The translations under genes and the position numbers were made by a program. 64,000 nucleotides of DNA from Heterobilharzia americana (Eukaryota > Platyhelminthes > Trematoda > Strigeidida > Schistosomatidae), in the NCBI GenBank assembly GCA_944470555.2, contig OX104129.1, positions 64,349,747 to 64,413,746 of the forward strand, written 5' to 3'. Position 1 is the first letter of the stretch. Each line of letters opens with the position of its first letter. Of the stretch, positions 31,135 through 42,035 are shown in pieces. Under the pieces are notes generated by a model. That model was not told where the DNA came from, made no database searches, and saw only the letters and a list, made by a program, of their open reading frames with translations.

Positions 31135-31355
31135 AAAACTACAAGCTATAACACCGAACCATACTCGTGACACAAGAAATGGCTGTAGTGATTCAGTAGC
31201 TTATAAGAAAACGCTCTGATGTTTGAAGCTATGAGGTCTGAGTCTGAGTCTCGTCGGGGACAAAATCCCCTTGTAGGAGACAGATAAATCTCTCTGATGA
31301 GTCAGAAATAGAACAGCACATGCATCCTGGATTCCACCGCTAGTCACTATTCATC
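31135..31355 (+). repeat. Family A SINE with hammerhead remnant
   Basis: AAACTACAAGCTATAACACC, ACAAGAAATGGCTGTAGTGA, GTCTGAGTCTGAGTCTCGTC (B box), hammerhead near 31286-31332 with CTGATGA kept but GCAC in place of the GAAA strand, then CCTGGATTCCACCGCTAGTC. Confidence 0.7.
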
Positions 31356-31489
31356 ATTTGTATCAAGCCGAGTTTACTGGTAATAACATTTAGAAATGTG
31401 GTTATGATGGTGTGTCCAGAGACCATCCTTTATACATGCAAGATGGATTTGTTGGCTTAAACTATAAGACATAAAGCAATAAGGATTCT

Positions 31490-31765
31490 CATTTGGGCTG
31501 AAACCGAATACTCATCGCCTGAAGCGGTTGAGCGTTAATCACTAGGCTACTGAATTATGGCAGTCACTCCTTATACAATAGTTAAAGTTTGATGTTATCG
31601 CTTGTAAATGCCCGTCATGGACTTGTCGGCCACGACTGGGAAATGTACATCTTTGCGGCTGCCTAGATAATTTCATACCGGTAATTTCATTTTGTAACGA
31701 ATTATGGGTAGTCGCTAGCAGTGAGACTTGAGATATACATGTTAGTCCCTTAAGACTTAAAATCC
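31490..31765 (-). repeat. Family A SINE, rearranged
   Basis: Minus-strand head (TTGTATAAGGAGTGACTGCC, CAGTAGCCTAGTGATTAACG) at 31490-31600 and minus-strand tail or hammerhead remnant (GCTAGCGACTACCC) at 31600-31765. It is tail-to-tail with the + copy at 31135, the exception among the pairs here. Confidence 0.5.
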
Positions 31766-31899
31766 CATACCAGCTGTGACAGAAACGCATTTCATGAAAA
31801 TCTGGCGCTAGTGGTTCTCAGATGGACAACTGAATCGTAAATGCTTCCATTAATTTCTCAATAGCTTCATATGGCCTCACCTTGAGTTTGGGACTATAG

Positions 31900-32430
31900 T
31901 CTCGCCGCTCACCCCGTTTCCCATCTATGCGGAAGGACAAACAGCGTAGAAAGCATCCAGAGGCTATCGACCAAATCTGTTCATCGACTTAGGTCTAAAA
32001 CATATGAGGGACGACTGGTTGCACTTGATCTTTATTCTCTAGAATATAGAAGATCAAGAGGTGACTTATAATATCTTAAACACCTCTAGACACCCACTCC
32101 GTCGCTTACAAAACTTTAGTTGTAACACCAATCTTAGAGGACACACACATAGAATCCTAGTCAAAAACATAGTAGGTTAGATGCCAAGTACAACTTCTAC
32201 TCCTTAAAAGTTGTTAAATCTTGGAATCCTCTTCCTGTAGAAGTGATCCAGACTACTAAGCCTGAACCCTTGAAACACCAACTTGATGTGGGTGACAGCT
32301 TATTCAAAACTGACTTGATTTTTTCTATTTTAACCATCATCTTTTCTGTCTCTAGTTGTACATAGGTTAGCAACCGAAAAAGTTTGTGGTCCACTACCTA
32401 TAGATGAGGGTGCCAGTTAACCGAAAGCTT
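31900..32430 (+). mobile_element. Non-LTR retrotransposon 3' end (C-terminal region)
   Basis: Interrupted frames give RLRSKTYEGRLVALDLYSLE, YRRSRGDLIIS, LRGHTHRILVKN, YNFYSLKVVKSWNPLPVEVI and EPFKHQLD. This block, with the WN-LP motif, is the conserved C-terminus of CR1 and related LINE RT ORFs. No complete frame remains. Confidence 0.75.
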
Positions 32431-32734
32431 CTTCTATCTTGTTACCAACTATTTGAAATAGAGAGAGAGAATGAGTTACCTTAAAACAGCTTGTCAGTTG
32501 ATTTGAGAGATTAAGTTTTTAGGGTGTTTCCTGTCACAAATCACCTTCTACATTTAAAATCTTCAGTAGCAATTACTCAATAGTCTTCATTAAGACCAAT
32601 TTTTTTAAGACGAAGACTCTGTAATTTCAAGAGTCAACCAGTATGAAGCCTTGAGTTAGGTTTCATAGGTGTTGATACTCATCAGGAAGATGTATCTTTA
32701 TTGGTAAAAAATCTCAAATCCATTTCAACCCCCA

Positions 32735-32965
32735 GTATAGCAACAGAAGATTACAAGTGTCAGTAAACAACAATTGGTACCCGTTGAACAAGTGGTGGCC
32801 CTCGTGCCCAGTGACCTGGTGGATAACGCTTTGGTGTTTGAAGAGATAGGCACTGGGCTTGAGTCTCAGTGGAAACAACATCAATCACTGGGTCGCAGTT
32901 ACATCCGGCTGATGAGTCTCAAATAGTACGAAATGCTCATCCTGGATCCCATTACTAGCCGCCAA
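32735..32965 (+). repeat. Family A subfamily SINE with intact-core hammerhead
   Basis: GTTGAACAAGTGGTGGCCCT, GTGACCTGGTGGATAACGC, GGGCTTGAGTCTCAGTGGA (B box), CACTGGGTCGCAGTTACATC, hammerhead, CATTACTAGCCGCC. Confidence 0.75.
32903..32946 (+). ncRNA. Hammerhead ribozyme motif, family A subfamily
   Basis: ATCCGG, CTGATGA, GTCT-CAAATA-GTAC, GAAA, TGCTC-ATC, CTGGAT. Core and ATC triplet are intact. Stem I has a G-U wobble and stem II is weakened. Confidence 0.6.
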
Positions 32966-33119
32966 GTAGAACACAATATAATAAGATCAAATGCTGTTGG
33001 CAAGTTAACTCATATCATTCACTGCTGATATTACAAACTTTATCATTTAATCAGTGTAGGATTAGAGTTTGTCCAGTACTTGAGATGAATGGGGATTTTA
33101 ATTTAGAAGTAGTATTGAT

Positions 33120-33325
33120 TACCGACTGACATTGTTGGGTAGCGACCCAGTAGCTGAGTGATTAACGCGTTCGCCATGAGACCTAAAGGTCTGGAGATAG
33201 ATCCCTAGTCGGGTCGTTGGTGAGTGTTGCTGAAAAGTCTCGTAGTCGGAAGAAACGTGGTTTCCAATGGTTCCTCAACTTATGTCATTCTGTGATGAAT
33301 ACTACCTCTACATGAAAATTAGTTA
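33120..33325 (+). repeat. Family B SINE, hammerhead decayed
   Basis: GCGACCCAGTAGCTGAGTGA, TTAACGCGTTCGCCATGAGA, GGTCTGGAGATAGATCCC (B box), then GCTGAAAAGTCTCGTAGTCG and GAAGAAACGTGG, a corrupted CTGAGGA...GAAA. Tail CTCAACTTATGTCA. Confidence 0.65.
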
Positions 33326-33664
33326 ATTCATTGAATTTTATCAATTGACTTTGCAAATGGTCATTACGCTAAATAGTAAAACACTGTGGAGCATATATAT
33401 CATTGTCATTATGGAGTTATTTGTTGACTTTTTGGCTTTTGTCCACAAGGCATGATTGTGATCTTTGGCTGTTGTCTGGATAGCTAACTGACTTCACTTG
33501 ATGATGGGGAATTCAAATCTATTTCCTTGAGGACTTCCTTCAGATTGACTGGAACTAATTGATACCAATCAAAGTTCATTTCCTAGTTTAACGATCTCAT
33601 CGCAAAGTGAACCATAGAACTCAATTAGTAATTAGGACTAGAAAGCCTATAGGAGGCCTACAGG

Positions 33665-33850
33665 AGATCAGTCGTGGCCTGGAGAGCTCAGTGGTAAAGT
33701 CACTGACTACAACACTAGGTGATATAGGTTCGAGTCTCCGGCGGGACATCAGTTCCGTCGAGGTTGCAGTTACACCTCGCTGACGAGTGCCGAAAAGCGA
33801 AAAACCTAGGTTCAGGGCTTCCTGCCAACAGTTTCCAACCCACTAACAGG
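33665..33850 (+). repeat. tRNA-derived SINE, family E, with hammerhead-like segment
   Basis: Good tRNA-like boxes: GAGCTCAGTGGTAAAGTCAC (A) and ATAGGTTCGAGTCTCCGGCG (B), then CTGACGAGTGC at 33779, GCGAAAAACCTAGGTT and CAGGGCTTCC. Only copy of this type in the window. Confidence 0.6.
33779..33822 (+). ncRNA. Possible degraded hammerhead in family E
   Basis: CTGACGA, GTGC, GC, GAAA occur in order, followed by the self-complementary AACCTAGGTT (stem III) and TTC. Stem II pairs only at its base and stem I is weak. Confidence 0.35.
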
Positions 33851-35140
33851 AAGAGACAATATTATCGCGTGTATATATGTACACTTTAATTTCTCTTATT
33901 CTCCTTTAAATTCACTTTTTTGTGTGTAGATACATCTCTCTTGAGATAAATTCAATTATTCAGCTGGATAACAACTTCATCATGACCTTAAGACAAAATG
34001 ACACATTCTCTCTTTTTTTCATACCTTCCTGTCTCTTTCTTTATCACGTATATACATTAAGATTACAATAGCGTTGGTTTGTCTTCTGATCAGTATTGTA
34101 TTTTTTAATGTATACGTTCACCACAGGAAATTTCTTATAGCATATATCTGTAAACACACATATTTACGCATACCTAATTAGTATCATATATTAATTCACT
34201 TTCATCACTTAACCTGATGGTCTTTTACAAGTTTATCTTTTGAGAAGGATAAATAAAGTCGACTCAAATTGTCTTCATCATCTGTTATTTAATCCTCCAC
34301 TAACTTTTTGTTTTGTGTTTGCGAATGTCTATGTGTATGATGTGTCTGTAAGCTCACTTTTTACGCATAATATAATTAACTGAAAGTTGAACTTCATATC
34401 ATTAAGCATACATACACTCGCATGTACGCAAGCACATAAGATATATAGACAAATGCGATGCAAACACTTTAAGTAAAGCAGATAGTAAGTCAATATACTA
34501 CTTATTTAAACGTATAGATGTCTTCATGAGAATATAATTAATTAGATTATACTAAGCTGAACCGTTAAATGAATGCCCGTACACACGCATGTGTGTGTGT
34601 GTGTGTGTGTGTGGAAGGCCCAGCTACATAGAACAGTAGAAGAAGTTCATTTTGCGCAATTGTTTTTATAAGACAAAAAAAACTAGTAGAGGTGAACAGT
34701 AAGTAGAGAAGCGATAAAAATAGATAGAAGAAGATAAACAGATAATGGAATTAGAAGTTGATGAGTAACTTTTATACTCTGTGTAAAAATACTTACCCAG
34801 ACGCAGATACATACACGCATATACATTATATTATATCTATATACATATATAGCTGATGGTAAAATGTAAATGAGAAGTTGAATCGAATACAGCCAAAGTA
34901 TTTCAGTCAAGAATCATTCGTTTCCACACTGGATATTGAAGTTTAAATTATATATCCTCATGGGATAGATATGTTGGTGTTTTCTTTCAGTGAACACGCA
35001 ATGTGTAAATGGATGGTAAATACAAATAAACAGATAAATAATTGAAATGAACACGCGTATTACATTAACTGCTTATTTCAAGAAAAATGGCTTGAAGCAT
35101 TTAAGTAAAACAATCCACTTAGCGTAATCAATTAAATTAG
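33851..35140. other. AT-rich non-coding stretch
   Basis: Long AT-rich sequence with TATATA-type runs and a (GT) microsatellite at 34588-34613. No gene or known repeat recognised; a Tyr/Ile/Leu-rich minus frame at 34683 is compositional. Confidence 0.4.
34588..34613. repeat. (GT)n microsatellite
   Basis: About 12-13 GT units, preceded by ACACACGCAT so that a short hairpin can form. Confidence 0.9.
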
Positions 35141-36480
35141 TGTTATACAGTCGACCGAGAAGTAATATGGCAGGCAACTGCTTCAACACTACTGTTTCAA
35201 TGCCACAAAACATTCATCAACCTCATTCAACTGCAGTTATATGCTATATGATGCTACGTGCCCAGTGATTCACAATCGAAAACTCAGTCATGATGTCTCT
35301 GGAGTGAAGACAGGAGATACGAGTAAGACAAGATTGCCGCCCACTATCACTCACCACCCATCACCCTCATCGTGGTCCACTCGACTGGAACATGCAACAG
35401 ACAACTGTGAGGAGCTATGAGAAGATGGGCATACACTGGCTGGACCGATGAAAAGACCCTAGAAAAAGATTTGGATTTCGTCAACAATAATGATTTATGT
35501 CTAATGTCTTGTCGCACAAACTCGAAGATGCACACGCCAAAACTAACAAGTTGTCAGAAGAGGCGATGCAGTGAAGGAAGACGGGACTTCCTTCAAGTGA
35601 ACGTAGAGAAGACAGAGGTGGTGGAGATACCCAACAACAACAGCAACAACAACAACAACAACAACAAATACCAACCACCATCAACGGGAGAAATGTAAAG
35701 GAAGTTGCCTCTTCCACCTACCCACCTACTTACCTACCTACTTACCTGGGCAGCATCGTCTCAACTAAAGGCGGTGGCGGCACACACGAGAACATGAAAG
35801 CCAGTATAGGAAAGACAACAAGACAGGCATTCCTTCATTGGCCAGAAATCAGTGAAGAGACCTACTGCACTCCACTCCAATCCACTCAACTCAACTCAAC
35901 TCAACTCAACTCAGCTCAACTTCACTCCACTCAGCACAAAGCGTGAACAAGTTCGGAATTTTCAACACTAATTCAGTCAAGTACGTCAGTGCTTCTATAT
36001 GATGGTTGAGAGACTTGGTAACGCGTTACCTAAAACATTTCCAAGAAACCACAGACATACATCATGAACAGCTGCCGCCTACACTCACTCGACACTGAAG
36101 ATCGATCAGATGGATGGCCAGAAAGAATAAGCAACAAGAAACTCTGACTGACTGGCAACGAACCAACCAAGAAACGATCCCACAACAGATATACAGAAGA
36201 AGAAAGTGGAGATGGATTGGATTGGGCATACACTGAGAAGACCATTTGGGAAGATCACGCGTCACGCCAGGCCAGACCAATCCCTCGAGTGGAAGCCGAA
36301 TGGGAAACGACGAGTTGGGTATCCGAGCCGAGTGTGACATGGAGGAGGTGGTGTGAGGAAGAAATGAAAGGTTGTGGGTAGTAGTGGAGCCATGTTGGGA
36401 GGACTGTAGAGAAGAGAGTGAAGTGGCGACGTGATACTGAATCTCTACGTTTCACTGGAAACCCAGAGGACAAATAATAA
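35140..36480 (+). mobile_element. RTE-type LINE fragment, inverted twin of 42036-43460
   Basis: Frames give a TVDREVIWQ-like block (35150), [50 protein letters not shown], a CAA run at 35634-35668, [24 protein letters not shown] and the PNGKRRVGYPS end. The tail is AATAATAATAATAAT. From 35208 to 36480 it is almost identical, inverted, to 42036-43308 (coordinates add to 78516). A (CTCAA)n-like run sits at 35880-35930. Confidence 0.85.
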
Positions 36481-36540
36481 TAATAATAATTAATTGAACA
36501 GTAGATATTTCAAGGTAAAACTATTAATTTCAAGTGACTG

Positions 36541-36725
36541 TCGTTCAGTTATTCACTAAATCCTTTGTCGAAATCATGGTAAGATTCAAACCAGTAACCT
36601 GCCGGGTTAACAGCCCCGGATGCTTTCAAGTGAACTTTGAGATCACATCCTAACTCCATTTCAGTCATTACCCAGTGGCAATAATACAAGTCTTCCAAAC
36701 TATGGGTATGTTAAATAGTCAAACT
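36541..36725 (-). repeat. tRNA-like SINE, family D
   Basis: On the minus strand: GGGCTGTTAACCCGGCAGG followed by TTACTGGTTTGAATCTTACC (B box), preceded by GTGATCTCAAAGTTCAC. Head-to-head with 36780-37010. Confidence 0.45.
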
Positions 36726-36779
36726 GCCAATCAGTACGGTGTTTCTCCTCTCTCATTCAACTCGATTTGGATTTGGTAG

Positions 36780-37010
36780 AGAAGTCTTGATTGGGTAGCC
36801 AATGTGAATACAGTGAATGACCAGTAATGCATCACAAAATCACGTAGCAGTTGGGTAGAACTCTTGGTAGTTGAAGTGAAATTAAGATCTGAACAGAAAT
36901 TGGATCTCATTGCTGGGTTTGTTGAACGCCGGACTGATAATCTGAACGCAGTTCGTAGGGATCCCACTGCAACCCAAATTTTCCCTTCATTATCTCAGAC
37001 AGCCAAATTG
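36780..37010 (+). repeat. tRNA-like SINE, family D
   Basis: It shares TTGAAGTGAAATTAAGATCT, an anticodon-arm-like GGACTGATAATCTGAACGC, GTTCGTAGGGATCCCACTGC and ATCTCAGACAGCC with the copy at 59850-60130. Confidence 0.5.
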
Positions 37011-37814
37011 ATAACTTTCTTAGGCTAAATCAGATAACTGTAGAGAAGCGTTTTACTCTAATCTGGATATCATTAACAATCTACACTACACTACACCACA
37101 CTATAGTCTTTCACCAGTTGAGCTTAAGTACATCAGTGACAGATTGTTATCTGGTAATCGATATTTCTTGATTTCACTGAATTAGTAAAACAATTCAAGC
37201 TTCCTCAAAAACCATCGATAGGCGGGGGTAATCTTAACTGTCAGCTTGTTTGTTGACAGCTTGCTCAAACCCGAATTCAGGCAATTCGAATGATTCGACA
37301 TCAAGAGTTGAATCAACCAAAGTACATTAATTGATAAGCCTGGTTCCGAAACAACTTTTGAATGATAAGACTATCTTGATCTGACTAGTTAACACTGCTG
37401 ATCAGCTGATCAGTTATCAATAGTTAGTTATGTCAGTCAGTAATATATATCCTTTAAGAAATCAACTATCTTACTTATTCATCAACTGATTCAATCTTGT
37501 GGCATAATTGAAATGAATCACTTACAATGTATCGGTAGAATATAAGTAGACGAAAGCAGTGCGTAGATTTATACCAATAAAACCAATACACTGATAGAGA
37601 CGGTTAGTTACAGAATATAAGTGACTAAGCTTTTTCCAACTTGGGATTTATCAGATGGATGTGACTAACTGGTACGCCGTAGTAACGTGTTGTCTCCCTC
37701 CTCCCTCCAATCTTAAATTAACACCACCCGCTATTCCTTAGCACTTCCTAAAATTTCCCCCCAAAATCAATACAGTATAGTCTAAATAACGAAATAGTGA
37801 TTCAACTTGACTGA
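37011..37814. other. Non-coding, nothing recognised
   Basis: No convincing gene or repeat. A tetramer-like run of CTACACTACACCACACTA lies at 37081-37101. Confidence 0.3.
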
Positions 37815-37985
37815 TGGCATCGATGAAACAGGTTTCCATCTATTTGAGACTGGCAGTTAGATGTGTCTACATACCAGTAGGTGACGGTGTTCCTGTCTAA
37901 ACTAAGACCAATCAACCATTGCTTCAAACGGCAAAGTGTTAGTTACTGCGTCATAACAGCGAGTATCAGTTGTTATGTAATGCTA
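37815..37985 (-). repeat. Family A SINE, strongly decayed
   Basis: On the minus strand: AACAACTGATACTCGCTGTT, CGCAGTAACTAACACTTTGC, TTTGAAGCAATGGTTGATTG and a CACCTACTGGTATGTAGACA stretch, matching the family A tRNA part at low identity. Confidence 0.45.
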
Positions 37986-38439
37986 CTCATAATTTCCTGG
38001 TGGTTGTTATGCTGAATCGAAAAGATTGAACTCTGTTAAAGTATCGGCTCTTGTGGAGATATCTGGATATTGTCCAAAGTTCTAATGAGAAGTTTTTACT
38101 GGTAGTGCTAAACAAGTTTGATTTGAGGACAGTTACTAATATGACAGAATTGGACGAAGGTCGCTCTATATTATGAACCGACAGAAGTAGGAAGTATGAA
38201 CCAATGGAACTCAACTCACTGGTGACGTGATGGCCTCAGAACCTCCAGAAATTAGATTTTAATTCTCCAATGTTATTCACAGTTGTCTGGAGGACATGAT
38301 ACTGTTTAACTAGAAGCTGATGCTTTTAGACCCAATAGCAGGCAGTATCCACTGTTCACACTCAGACGTCCCCAATAGTATGTATCAATTAATCAATCAG
38401 TGACCACTTTACATTACATAAATTAAACTAAGAATTAAT

Positions 38440-38620
38440 AATGGTTGGTAAATAACAGTGGAATCCTGGACGCGCGTTTCGGCCTGTCCGAAACTCATCA
38501 GTTGAGTTTACCTACCTCTAGGTAAGTGATGTTGTCCTCACTCAGACTCGAACCAAGCACCCAATACTAGAAATGAGCCCCAAATAGATTCCACTACTGG
38601 CCACTATCCATCATTAATTT
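38440..38620 (-). repeat. Family A hammerhead SINE, joined to a short family A end
   Basis: On the minus strand: GTGCTTGGTTCGAGTCTGAG (B box), CAACATCACTTACC, CTAGAGGTAGGTAAACTC, hammerhead 38462-38508, CACTGTTATTTACCAACCAT. The stretch 38580-38620 is a + strand family A 3' end (ATTCCACTACTGGCCACTAT). Confidence 0.7.
38462..38508 (-). ncRNA. Hammerhead ribozyme, family A, core intact, changed stem II
   Basis: On the minus strand: CTCAA, CTGATGA, stem II GTTT-CGGACA-GGCC, GAAA, CGC/GCG stem III, GTC, CAGGAT. Core and GTC triplet are intact. Stem II has changed on both sides and can still pair with G-U wobbles. Confidence 0.6.
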
Positions 38621-38639
38621 CAGCTTAAATTGCCGGGAA

Positions 38640-38815
38640 GATCAAAGCTTCCGTACAGGAGCCCATATACTAACAGTTGTCGATCGTTTCAATCTGTTTC
38701 CATCCAGTTAACTCCTGTCTCCGATCTCTGCTGTCATATGGGCTTCTGTGAGGATGCCTCGATATTACCTATGTTTTTAATTGTAGTTATGATGGATAGT
38801 GGCTAGCAGTGGCAT
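38640..38815 (-). repeat. Family A tail fragments
   Basis: Two partial tails, the first in + orientation (ACAGGAGCCCATATACTAAC) and the second in minus orientation (ATATGGGCTTCTGTGAGGAT, TGGATAGTGGCTAGCAGTGG). Confidence 0.5.
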
Positions 38816-38817
38816 AA

Positions 38818-39132
38818 TACAAGCAATAATACTAAAACTATACCTGTCTCACAAGACCTGGCTATCGTGGTTAGGTGGTCTAGTGGATAACGCTCTGCTG
38901 TTCAAAGCAATCGGTCCCGAGTCCGAATCCCAGTGGGAGCAACATCACTGGAAGGCAGGTACATCCAATTGACGAGTCCCAAATAGGATTAAATGTGCAT
39001 CCTGGATTCCACTGCTAGAAACTATCCATCATTAATATGATTAAAACACAGGCATCGGTACAGGAGTCCATATACCAACAGAGACCTATCAATTCGCTCC
39101 AATCAACGACGATGTGGTACAAGTAATAATAT
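38818..39132 (+). repeat. Family A SINE with broken hammerhead, inverted twin of 27647-27961
   Basis: AAGCAATAATACTAAAACTA, GGTTAGGTGGTCTAGTGGAT, CGAGTCCGAATCCCAGTGGG (B box), broken hammerhead 38963-39008 (TTGACGA, TAAA), and the tail through CAATTCGCTCCAATCAACGA. See 27647-27961. Confidence 0.85.
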
Positions 39133-40880
39133 TAAAACATCTTTAAAGCTTCAAAATTTGACAAAACAACTTAGAGAACTAAGTGCCATTGGTTAGCTAA
39201 AGGTTGAACTATTGATATGAAAAACAAGTCAACCTAGCTACTGGTTTTTAGTTAAGTAGATAAATATGATTTCCACTGGCTTCAAATTAACAACTTACAA
39301 CATCATTCCTTCGTCTGTAACACTGACCAATCAACTGTGTCTATTGTTAGATGACGAGAATTAAAGATTCAGACATTCATGAACTTTCCTCTCTTCTGAT
39401 TGGTTAATATTTCATTCCAAAAAAATTTCAGCGAATAGTTAAGCAATTAGGTGACGACGGTGTTTTGCATTAAAATATAGAAATTGATTGAAGGGTGATG
39501 CTTTTCTACATAGGTGATATTATATTATACTGGGTGTCGAGTTTTCTCTTTTTTCCCCTTGCCCTATCAACATCAAGTTTAAATTCAACACCTATGTGGG
39601 AGGTAGAAGATTCATTGTATAAAGGTAGACCAGTTTTCGAAACACATAGGAGATAGGTAGGCAGATTTGTTCCTCTATTTTAACCTAGTGTCACTAAAAT
39701 TTCTTCCCATTTACTCTATTTACATTGCCTAGCTTTTTCTTTGGGAGTTGGCAGGGGAGGGGGTCTTGATTGGAAGATATGTGATCATTTTCCTAATTAA
39801 ATAGTCCCATAGTTCTTTTTAGTTATCAATAATTCTTGCTTATTCGGTTACCGGTGAGTACAGTTTGAAATATTTTAATGATTTACAGTACTTTTAACAT
39901 ATTACTTTGTTAGGTCATATTAGTAGAATAGGATTGTATAGGTGGACCATACTCATTGATTGAAGTGTGAATCTTTCACACGTTTCATGAGATTTCAGTT
40001 GTTCCCTGTGTTAAGCCAAGTAGTTGATCAAAGAAATGACGCTTTGAATGATTCATGTCCCTGGTGTCATCGGTTCGACACTGGTTGAAACAACAACTTA
40101 TTGCTTAGGCTACACATATTCGGCTAATAAGTTCTGATAAACAGTATGACAATTCGTAACTTTCACAAGCTACTAGAGACGAATTTTGAACTGCTAGTTT
40201 TAAACAAATGAATGAAATAATCAATTAGGTTTCTTTATCTCGACTAGAAAGGTAGTTTTTTCAGTAAAATAACTAACCCTAAATTAGTTATTTCTGCTGT
40301 TGTAAGAGTAGACATTAGAGTCACTTGTCTTAGACACTTGACCTAGGTTTATTGTAAAGGTGATGATTAACTACTGGATTTCACAGTTTGCTGTAGAGAA
40401 TTTCATACATATTGTGTCACACGGAGAGCTTATGTTACGATTTAGGAAAAGTATATGCCAGTCAATTGTGTGGCGAACTTCGAGTAAAGTAGTTGTTAAG
40501 TTTTCATTGTTGGAAGAGGGGAGCGCGTACATGACTGTGAATTTAGCGATGACAACAATTATCTGAAAGGTGAAAATGTGAGCTAACGACTCAGTAACTA
40601 AACAGGATGTACTTGCATTTAATGATAAAAGCTAATCGACCAATGGTAGTGATTCCTTCAGGGAAGATGAGGTAGTCAAAATGAAGAAACTAGGATACAT
40701 ATGAGTAAGATTTCGTATGCGTTACACTAGCAACTACAGAAATAACCTATCGGGTTTACTGGTTTCGACTGGCAGGGTGGTTTTCCTCATGGAATACTGA
40801 AATATAATCTGCTATTTTAGCGTTGTCTTCAGACGAAATGACAGAATGGAACTATTTCATCTTTTATGGTTTAAAGTTGC
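39133..40880. other. Unassigned 1.7 kb, no gene recognised
   Basis: It includes a G-rich run GGCAGGGGAGGGGG near 39749 and a decayed family A B-box-like piece near 40055-40110. The 68-residue frame at 40360 has no motif. Confidence 0.35.
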
Positions 40881-40884
40881 TATT

Positions 40885-41345
40885 AATCATGGGCTGACAT
40901 CGATTGAAGAAACACTGGGGACCTGGGAGCACTGGACAGCTGTTTTGGCCTAGTATCGGTCTCCTCAGCGGTGAACACCCACGATCCTGTCGCACCGCAG
41001 ATCGAACCCAAGACATTCAGGTTCCGTGGCCACCCCGTTACCACTGAGCAAGTGGGTCGGAATTCAGTGGTTCATATTCCCTACTTCTGTCAGTTCACAA
41101 TATAGTGAGACCTACATTCAATGTCGTTACTGAGTTATTATCGTCATGTTCGACTTAGCTGACTCCACCTGTCAGGACTTCTTATAGGAACTTCAGAAAT
41201 CACCCCTTGAAGCTAGTCACCAATGAGCGCTAGATTAATTCACTTTGGGAGGGGGGAGGGATATGGGGAGTTTATTGCTTTCAAGTTGGCATTCATCGTG
41301 GATTGATATCAGTTGGAGAAAGATTGGAAATCTAGTAACTCTTCG
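40885..41345 (-). repeat. Family B SINE, near full length, plus 3'-end fragment
   Basis: On the minus strand: CTCATTGGTGACTAGCTTCA, AGGGGTGATTTCTGAAG, ACATTGAATGTAGGTCTCAC, CTGACAGAAGTAGGGAATA, tRNA part with ATTCCGACCCACTTGCTCAG, GGGTTCGATCTGCGGTGC (B box), hammerhead 40928-40975 (CTGAGGA kept, GAAA changed to CAAA). An extra 3' end lies at 41290-41345. Confidence 0.8.
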
Positions 41346-41784
41346 GTTTAGACGAAAAGAAATGAGCATGAAGGTTTGGCTTTTCGTCGACTTTCACGGT
41401 AAAGTAGATTGAGACTGTTTAAAATGAATTCTGTTTTATCGTACAACTCTGTACTGTCAAGAAGTTAACATTCTCTGTGTTGTAGTCTGAATCGATAAAC
41501 AGTGCAGTTACCAATGAATTCACAAATTATGTGGTGCGATGATATGAGTTGTAATCTTATATCGATCGCGGATATTTCCATTCTTTATCCCTGTCACGTC
41601 TACCATGAATATCATACAGCAAGAAGACCTAACATTTGTCTGTCCAGAGATCATTCAGTTAGCTGTATTGAACAGTTCAGAAAAGTAATGTCATTGTACG
41701 GTTGTCACTCGTGAAATAGACAGATTCAGAGGTCAACCACATCGATAAAATTCAGTTTGGTGTGAATTTATTTATTGACTAAAA

Positions 41785-42033
41785 GTTGGCATTCATCATA
41801 GATTGAAGTTGATTGGGTAAACACCAAGGGCACTGAATAGCTGTTTTGTCCTACTACTGGACTTCTCAGCAGCATGCACCTAAATCCTTGACAGGGATGA
41901 CCTCATCACATTGAGGTATAGTAGTCCGCATGTTTGTCATTATTATTACCAGGACGAAAGAGCTGTCCAGTGCTCCCAGGTTTCCTTTTTTCCTCCAAAT
42001 GATGTAAGTTTACGATGAATAACAACTTGGAAT
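41785..42033. repeat. Family B SINE ends in opposite orientation
   Basis: 41785-41910 is a minus 3' part with hammerhead remnant (CTGAGAA, CAAAA). 41950-42033 is a + strand 3' part (GGACGAAAGAGCTGTCCAGT, CAGGTTTCC). The tRNA parts between are mostly lost. Confidence 0.6.
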
Positions 42034-42035
42034 TG

